Position numbers and translations under genes: made by a program. Source: UMGS1649 sp964481385 (GTDB taxonomy: Bacteria > Bacillota > Clostridia > TANB77 > CAG-465). From it: 10,199 bases of DNA. The DNA lies in assembly GCA_964481385.1 (NCBI GenBank), contig CAYZTN010000044.1, positions 1 to 10,199 of the forward strand. Direction: 5' to 3'. Under the pieces are notes generated by a model. The model saw only the letters and a program-made list of their open reading frames with translations. It was not told the origin of the DNA and made no database searches. Of this stretch, positions 6,312 through 10,199 are shown piece after piece (position 1 is the first letter of the stretch; every line of letters starts with the position of its first letter).

Positions 6312-7206
6312 CTATTCTAAGCTTATCTTTCCTATCTTTCCGCTTCTATATTCTTCTAATAGCATTACACACGTTCTTTCTACGTCTACTATTCCGCCCT
6401 TTTCTAAAACACCTCTCGCCATACCAATTTGCTCTATAACACTTAAAGTAGTTGAGTTTTCCACACCATCTTCAAGTTTATACCTTGCTTTTAAATATGT
6501 CATATATTTTTCATTTTCTTTTATTAAATCTATAAACTGAAAAGCAAGTAGTTCTGAGTCTACTACTTCGTTTTTAATATTTCCGGCAATTGCAAGTTTT
6601 ATTCCTGACATATTTTCGTCTAACTTTGGCCATAATACTCCTGCTGTATCCATTATTTCTATATCTTTTGAAGGTCTTATCCATTGTTTTGCACGCGTTA
6701 CACCAGGTTTATTTCCAACTTTTGCAGATGTTTTTCCACTTAACTTGTTTATAATGCTAGACTTGCCAACATTAGGAATTCCTACTACCATTACTCTGTA
6801 TACATTATTCATTTTTTGATACATCTGGCTTGTCTTATTTTTATTTTTTATGCGTGGCCCCAATTCTCTTACAAGTGAAAGCAACTCATTTATTCCGTCA
6901 CCTGTAAGTGAATTAGTTCTTACTGTATAGCAACCTTCTTTTTTGTATTTTTCTTCTGCTTTACTTAATCTTTCTTTGTCTGCTAAATCACTTTTGTTTA
7001 ATACCATTATTACTGATTTAGACTTGATTATTTCAAACAATTCTTTATTGTTCGATACATATGGTACCCTTGCATCTAACACCACACACACTATGTCTAT
7101 ATGCTTCAAGTCTTGTTTTATTTCAGACAAAGCTTTGACCATGTGGCCGTGGGAACCAGTTGATGTTTGTCTTATGAAACACCTCATTATTATTATCTTT
7201 TGACAT
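6312..7206 (-). pseudogene. rbgA: Ribosome biogenesis GTPase RbgA (YlqF), frameshifted near its N-terminus
   Basis: RbgA is a circularly permuted GTPase that helps late assembly of the 50S ribosomal subunit. The order DARVP, G4 NKSD (restored residues 70-73), G1 GIPNVGKS (142-149), G2 PGVT (167-170) and G3 DTAGVLWP (from 186) is diagnostic. The true start is ATG 7206, preceded by AGGAAG seven bases away, giving MSKDNNNEVF then INWFP. One surplus base near 7149 separates WFP from GHMVKAL, which continues in the next frame. Deleting it restores the family's WFPGHM motif and a 297-residue protein of normal length. An open frame from a GTG at 7214 avoids the break but replaces WFP with unrelated residues, so it is not the real N-terminus. 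RbgA is essential in Bacillus subtilis, so a sequencing or assembly error is the simplest explanation. Confidence 0.85.
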
Positions 7207-7232
7207 TTTATCACTTCCTTTTTAATTTGAAA

Positions 7233-7667
7233 TTACATACTATATTTTTTTAAGAAGTCTTCTAATTCATTCTCATTTGCAAATATTTCTTCAAATATAT
7301 TATACAATGTATCTGTTGCATCATATTCACCAATAGCGTAACATTTTTTACCTAAACCATACGCAATTCCAGATTCAATATGTGCTGCTTTTCCTGCTGG
7401 TAAAACTAATAATAAATTTTTAGAATTTTTTTCTCCTTCTAAATCCGAATTAAATAATTTCAAAACAACTTCACTTTTCAAATCTAATGATTCGAATTCT
7501 TTTTGTTTTTCTTCAGCAGTTTGATTTTTATTACCATATCCCCAATCATCTTTATTTTTCAAAAAACAATAATATTTTATATTATATTTATCAAACAAAT
7601 CACATATTTTTAATATATTTTCTTTATTTCTTGCTCTTCCGGCAATAAAAAATTCATATTTTTCCAT
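7233..7667 (-). CDS. Nucleoside 2-deoxyribosyltransferase-like protein
   Basis: This 144-residue cytoplasmic protein resembles the nucleoside 2-deoxyribosyltransferase superfamily. These are Rossmann-like enzymes that cleave or exchange N-glycosidic bonds of nucleosides and nucleotides. It starts with a FIAGRA strand. The middle is variable and Lys/Asn-rich. The family signature is at residues 85-113: LLLVLPAGKAAHIESGIAYG then GKKCYAIGE. Glu98 lies where the family's nucleophilic Glu is expected. The substrate is unknown; a fully standard DNA salvage enzyme would keep a clearer Asp/Asn substrate-binding motif. An AAGGA-type ribosome binding site lies about nine bases before the ATG. It ends only 26 bases before the rbgA start and is probably co-transcribed with it. 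On the other side the serine recombinase ends 59 bases upstream, so it could be either element cargo or resident DNA. Confidence 0.7.
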   Translation of the reverse strand: MEKYEFFIAGRARNKENILKICDLFDKYNIKYYCFLKNKDDWGYGNKNQTAEEKQKEFESLDLKSEVVLKLFNSDLEGEKNSKNLLLVLPAGKAAHIESGIAYGLGKKCYAIGEYDATDTLYNIFEEIFANENELEDFLKKYSM

Positions 7668-7706
7668 TTATATTTTTCCTTTCTTTTTTTATTTAATATC
7701 TAAAAT

Positions 7707-7715
7707 ATTATAACA
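7707..7715 (-). promoter_or_regulatory. Putative extended -10 promoter
   Basis: On the minus strand TGTTATAAT (7715-7707) is a consensus extended -10 element (TG, one base, TATAAT) located 40 bases before the ATG of the deoxyribosyltransferase-like gene. No convincing -35 is present, which extended -10 promoters tolerate. It would drive that gene and rbgA independently of the recombinase gene. Confidence 0.35.
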
Positions 7716-7726
7716 TATCCATGTCA

Positions 7727-8920
7727 TTATTTATAATTAATGCTTATAGTTTTATCATCATTTATATAAATAACTTTTACTTTTTCATATAAATAATTTC
7801 TTGTTATTTCATCTACCTTTAATTCTTCTAATATCATTTTTTCAAGTTTGCCTTTTTCAATTGAGTGACTCGTACACTTTTTATTAAAATAATTTTTACA
7901 ATAATAATATGATTTATTTTTCCCTTTTTTCAAATACATTTGTTCTTTACAATCGTTACATCTCAAAAATCCAGATAATACATCAAGATTACATTTTTTA
8001 TTTGTTCTAGTAATGTAATTATCTAAAATATCTTGAACTTTATCAAATTTTTCTTTGCTTATAATTGCTTCGTGATGATTAGGTGTTATAATCCAATTAT
8101 CTCTATCTAATTGAATTTGTTTATTAACTCTATAATTTAATTTTCTTCTCTTTCCTTGAAATAATGTTCCTGTATAATTTTCGTTTTTCAATATTGTATT
8201 TACCATTTCAGGATTCCATTTTTTCACCGCTGATATATCTTCGTTCGTATTAATATTTAAATACTCACTTGGAGTTAATATATCATTGTTATTTAAAAAG
8301 TCAACAATTTCTCTTCTACTTTTACCATCAAGTACCATATCAAATATTTTTTTAATTATATGTGATACATTTTTATCAAGTAAAAATGTATGTTTATCTT
8401 TTGGATCCTTTATGTATCCATAAGGTGCCAATTTACCTGTGAATTCACCGCTATATTTCTTTACTATCAATGAACTTCTTACTTTCTTTGATATATCTTT
8501 TGCATACATATCATTAAATAAATTCTTTAATGGTAAATAATCATCTCCATAATAATCCGTCGAATCGATCTCACAATTTTCATATACTGAAATAATAGAT
8601 ACACCCATAGTAGGAAATATAACTTCTATAAAATTACCTGTTTCAATATAATTTCTGCCAAGTCTTGATAAATCTTTTATAAGAATTATATCTATTTTCT
8701 TATTTTTTATATCTTCTAACATTCTTTTGAATTCGGGTCTATCAAAATTAGTACCAGAATATCCATCATCAATATAATAATCAACTAATTTATATTCTTT
8801 ATGTTCTTCTAAATAATCATTTATAATTTGTCTTTGATTAGTTATACTATTAGACTCTTTTTCACTGCTAAATTCTTCTTTTGATAAACGAAGATATCCT
8901 GCTACTTTATATTTTTGCAT
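7727..8920 (-). CDS. Serine recombinase, compact large-serine type
   Basis: This is a 397-residue site-specific recombinase of the resolvase/invertase family. The N-terminal catalytic domain shows YLRLS with the nucleophile Ser13, the DDGYSGTNFDRP motif (from about residue 51) and DLSRLGRN with the conserved arginines (86 and 89). A Recombinase domain (about 165-270) follows, then a zinc ribbon with Cys321, Cys324, Cys341 and Cys349. Integrases of this class, such as TndX, usually have a long coiled coil between the ribbon and the C-terminal beta strand. Here only about 30 residues remain, so the protein is short but apparently not broken. An ATG 12 codons upstream (8956) lacks a ribosome binding site, while GGGTGA lies just before ATG 8920. 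It probably integrates or excises the element that carries the DinD and Abi_alpha genes upstream. Confidence 0.85.
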   Translation of the reverse strand: MQKYKVAGYLRLSKEEFSSEKESNSITNQRQIINDYLEEHKEYKLVDYYIDDGYSGTNFDRPEFKRMLEDIKNKKIDIILIKDLSRLGRNYIETGNFIEVIFPTMGVSIISVYENCEIDSTDYYGDDYLPLKNLFNDMYAKDISKKVRSSLIVKKYSGEFTGKLAPYGYIKDPKDKHTFLLDKNVSHIIKKIFDMVLDGKSRREIVDFLNNNDILTPSEYLNINTNEDISAVKKWNPEMVNTILKNENYTGTLFQGKRRKLNYRVNKQIQLDRDNWIITPNHHEAIISKEKFDKVQDILDNYITRTNKKCNLDVLSGFLRCNDCKEQMYLKKGKNKSYYYCKNYFNKKCTSHSIEKGKLEKMILEELKVDEITRNYLYEKVKVIYINDDKTISINYK

Positions 8921-9094
8921 TATATCACCCTTTTTATAATTTGTTATTTTCTTCATCTTTTACTTTATTTAAATAAATTCCATTATTCACCATACTTGTT
9001 GCTATATAAAGATTTTCTATAAGTAATTATATACCAATTAATGTTAGTTTTTTAGAATTCCGCTGTTCATTTATAATATTACTACTATTTATTA

Positions 9095-9919
9095 TTAAAT
9101 ATTATCTCTTAAGCAAATTTGCATTAAATCATACCCTAAATTATTAATTGTTAAGATTGCTTTTTCACATCCAAATGTTGCTTCTGGATTATCTCTTCTT
9201 AAATTATTTAAAATATGAGTACATGAAGGCAAAATTTTTTGTATTAATAAATCATAAATCGATTTATCAGTAAAGTACTTTGTATAATTTATTTCTATTA
9301 ATCCAAGTCTATTTAAATTTTCTATACTTGTTGAAAATGCATTATAATCATCGATTACATAATTATCAATATTAGCAATATATATTGGATTATGAAGTTC
9401 ATATTTTAATGTTTTATTGTTCGAATCAACGATGTTTAGTTTTCCAAATGGTATACTCGATGTATGTTTCATCATATATATTCTATTTAATACCTCTAAA
9501 TCATTTTTACTTAACTGTTTTAATATTTCAACAAAACATATATGACATTTATTCTTCGTTCTCGAATCCATATCACTTATTAAAATATTAGTATACATTT
9601 CAACTAAATAATTCTCATCTAAATTATACTTTAAACTATCCATTACGTTTCCTAAAATATTTATATTAGGCTCTTTTAAACTATCTTCAGGAATAGAATT
9701 ATATTTTTCAGATAATTTTTCCAAAAATTGCTTTTTCTTCATTTCTGAATTGGCAATATATTTATAAGTAGCATTATCAATAAAAGTAGTAACAACACTT
9801 AATAGTTTAGTAATTCCCCTAGATACTTCTTCAGTCGGTGGAATAACAACTCTTTCTGTAACTTGTTTTATTGGCTCTGTTAAATTTGTTTCAGTTTTAA
9901 TTTCTATATTTGGTTTCAT
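9095..9919 (-). CDS. Abi_alpha (DUF4393) abortive-infection-type protein
   Basis: This 274-residue protein matches the Abi_alpha/DUF4393 family, named for abortive phage infection proteins. Family features in order: an N-terminal helix rich in hydrophobics (about 31-48); IPEDSLKEPNINILG (about 76-90); the helix DENYLVEMYTNILISDMD (about 101-118), matching the family's E-L-x-x-x-[FY]-x-x-LL pattern; and HICFVEILKQLSKNDLEVL (126-144), where most relatives have HPsFV followed by the QLS segment. The second half is a mixed domain with EINYTKYFTDKSIYDLL. No catalytic motif is visible, and how these proteins act is not well established. GGAG lies seven bases before the ATG. It starts 28 bases after the DinD gene, probably in the same operon. 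Family assignment is fairly secure; a phage-defence role is inference. Confidence 0.75.
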   Translation of the reverse strand: MKPNIEIKTETNLTEPIKQVTERVVIPPTEEVSRGITKLLSVVTTFIDNATYKYIANSEMKKKQFLEKLSEKYNSIPEDSLKEPNINILGNVMDSLKYNLDENYLVEMYTNILISDMDSRTKNKCHICFVEILKQLSKNDLEVLNRIYMMKHTSSIPFGKLNIVDSNNKTLKYELHNPIYIANIDNYVIDDYNAFSTSIENLNRLGLIEINYTKYFTDKSIYDLLIQKILPSCTHILNNLRRDNPEATFGCEKAILTINNLGYDLMQICLRDNI

Positions 9920-9947
9920 ATTATCACTCCAATTATTTTTATTTTAT

Positions 9948-10199
9948 TCATTCAAGTTTCTTTTGCTCTTTAGTTTCTAATTGTTTCTTTTCTCTTTCAA
10001 GTTCTTTCAAACTCTTTTTAGGCGTTGGCATTTCTTCTGGCATCATTCCACCAATGTCTGCAATAGCTTTCCTTACCTTTTTACCAACTTCATAATGCAC
10101 ATTTTTGGCTTCTTTTTCACCTTGTACATTATCTTTTAAAAGTTTTTGTTTAGTTTGATTTATTCTAAATAAATTAGCTACCAATTCATCTTCGTTCAT
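9948..10199 (-). CDS. dinD: DinD-family protein, C-terminal part (5' end outside the window)
   Basis: The 83 codons seen here run to the right edge of the window and are open there, so the ATG at 10199 is probably internal. The sequence matches the C-terminus of DNA-damage-inducible protein D: ANLFRINQTKQKL, NVQGEKEAKNVHYEVGKKVR, then IADIGGMMPEEMPTPKKSLK and a charged helical tail. Escherichia coli DinD is about 270 residues, belongs to the LexA/SOS regulon and inhibits RecA filament activity. In other bacteria DinD homologues are common on mobile DNA. The promoter and any LexA box are outside the window. It is followed after 28 bases by the Abi_alpha gene, which suggests co-expression, possibly after DNA damage. 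Confidence 0.8.
   Translation of the reverse strand: MNEDELVANLFRINQTKQKLLKDNVQGEKEAKNVHYEVGKKVRKAIADIGGMMPEEMPTPKKSLKELEREKKQLETKEQKKLE

Noticed and set aside
6943..7203. Plus-strand 86-codon open frame
   Set aside because: It is antisense to rbgA and without a ribosome binding site.
7207..7214. GTG at 7214 as the rbgA start
   Set aside because: That frame replaces the conserved WFP of WFPGHM with unrelated residues and has no ribosome binding site. The frame from ATG 7206 gives the family N-terminus up to the frameshift.
8957..9094. 18-codon open frame (about 8991-8935) and promoter search before the recombinase
   Set aside because: The small frame has no ribosome binding site. A TATAAT is present near 9030, but no acceptable -35 could be placed, so neither is called.
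9385..9591. Plus-strand 68-codon open frame
   Set aside because: It is antisense to the Abi_alpha gene. Shadow frame.
9910..10095. Plus-strand 61-codon open frame
   Set aside because: It is antisense to the dinD 3' end and has no supporting signal.
1..10199. CRISPR array, tRNA or rRNA genes
   Set aside because: No regularly spaced direct repeats with unique spacers and no tRNA-like or rRNA-like segments were seen. The only strict period is the 60-bp coding repeat of the LRR gene.

Overview
The window looks like a chromosomal segment of a very AT-rich, low-GC Gram-positive bacterium of the class Clostridia. Genus cannot be told from the sequence. The case rests on strong purine-rich ribosome binding sites, short A/T-rich intrinsic terminators, and gene families typical of anaerobic Firmicutes: an SH3-SH3-CAP secreted protein, a DAO-type flavoprotein, an RbgA GTPase, a CNNM/HlyC membrane protein and a serine recombinase with a zinc ribbon.

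Left part (1-4200). A leucine-rich-repeat protein built from eight exact 20-residue repeats and an FAD-dependent oxidoreductase lie on the minus strand. They are followed by a plus-strand secreted cell-wall-type protein (signal peptide, two SH3 domains, CAP domain). This converges on a small membrane-anchored protein, and a bidirectional terminator lies between the two. A 300-base gene-free stretch (3904-4204) carries a perfect 17-bp hairpin with a GTCCC-containing loop. A diverged copy of the hairpin core lies at the left edge of the window.

Middle part (4205-7667), all minus strand, transcribed right to left: a nucleoside 2-deoxyribosyltransferase-like protein, RbgA (50S ribosome assembly GTPase), a patatin-like phospholipase, and a CNNM/HlyC transporter-like membrane protein with two CBS domains. 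Two of these genes are broken by single-base frameshifts as written. The CNNM gene is broken in A-runs at 5096-5110, which split its DUF21 membrane domain. The rbgA gene is broken by one extra base inside its N-terminal WFPGHM motif near 7149. Both full-length proteins reappear when one base is corrected. Either the assembly has errors, or there is real decay or recoding. A hairpin overlaps the phospholipase ribosome binding site.

Right part (7727-10199), also minus strand and A/T-rich: the C-terminal part of a DinD-family protein running off the window edge, an abortive-infection Abi_alpha (DUF4393) protein, and a compact serine recombinase. This looks like one end of a mobile element carrying SOS/defence-type cargo next to housekeeping genes. 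A DinD plus Abi_alpha pair is the most plausible candidate for a little-described defence module here, but this is inferred from families and neighbourhood only.
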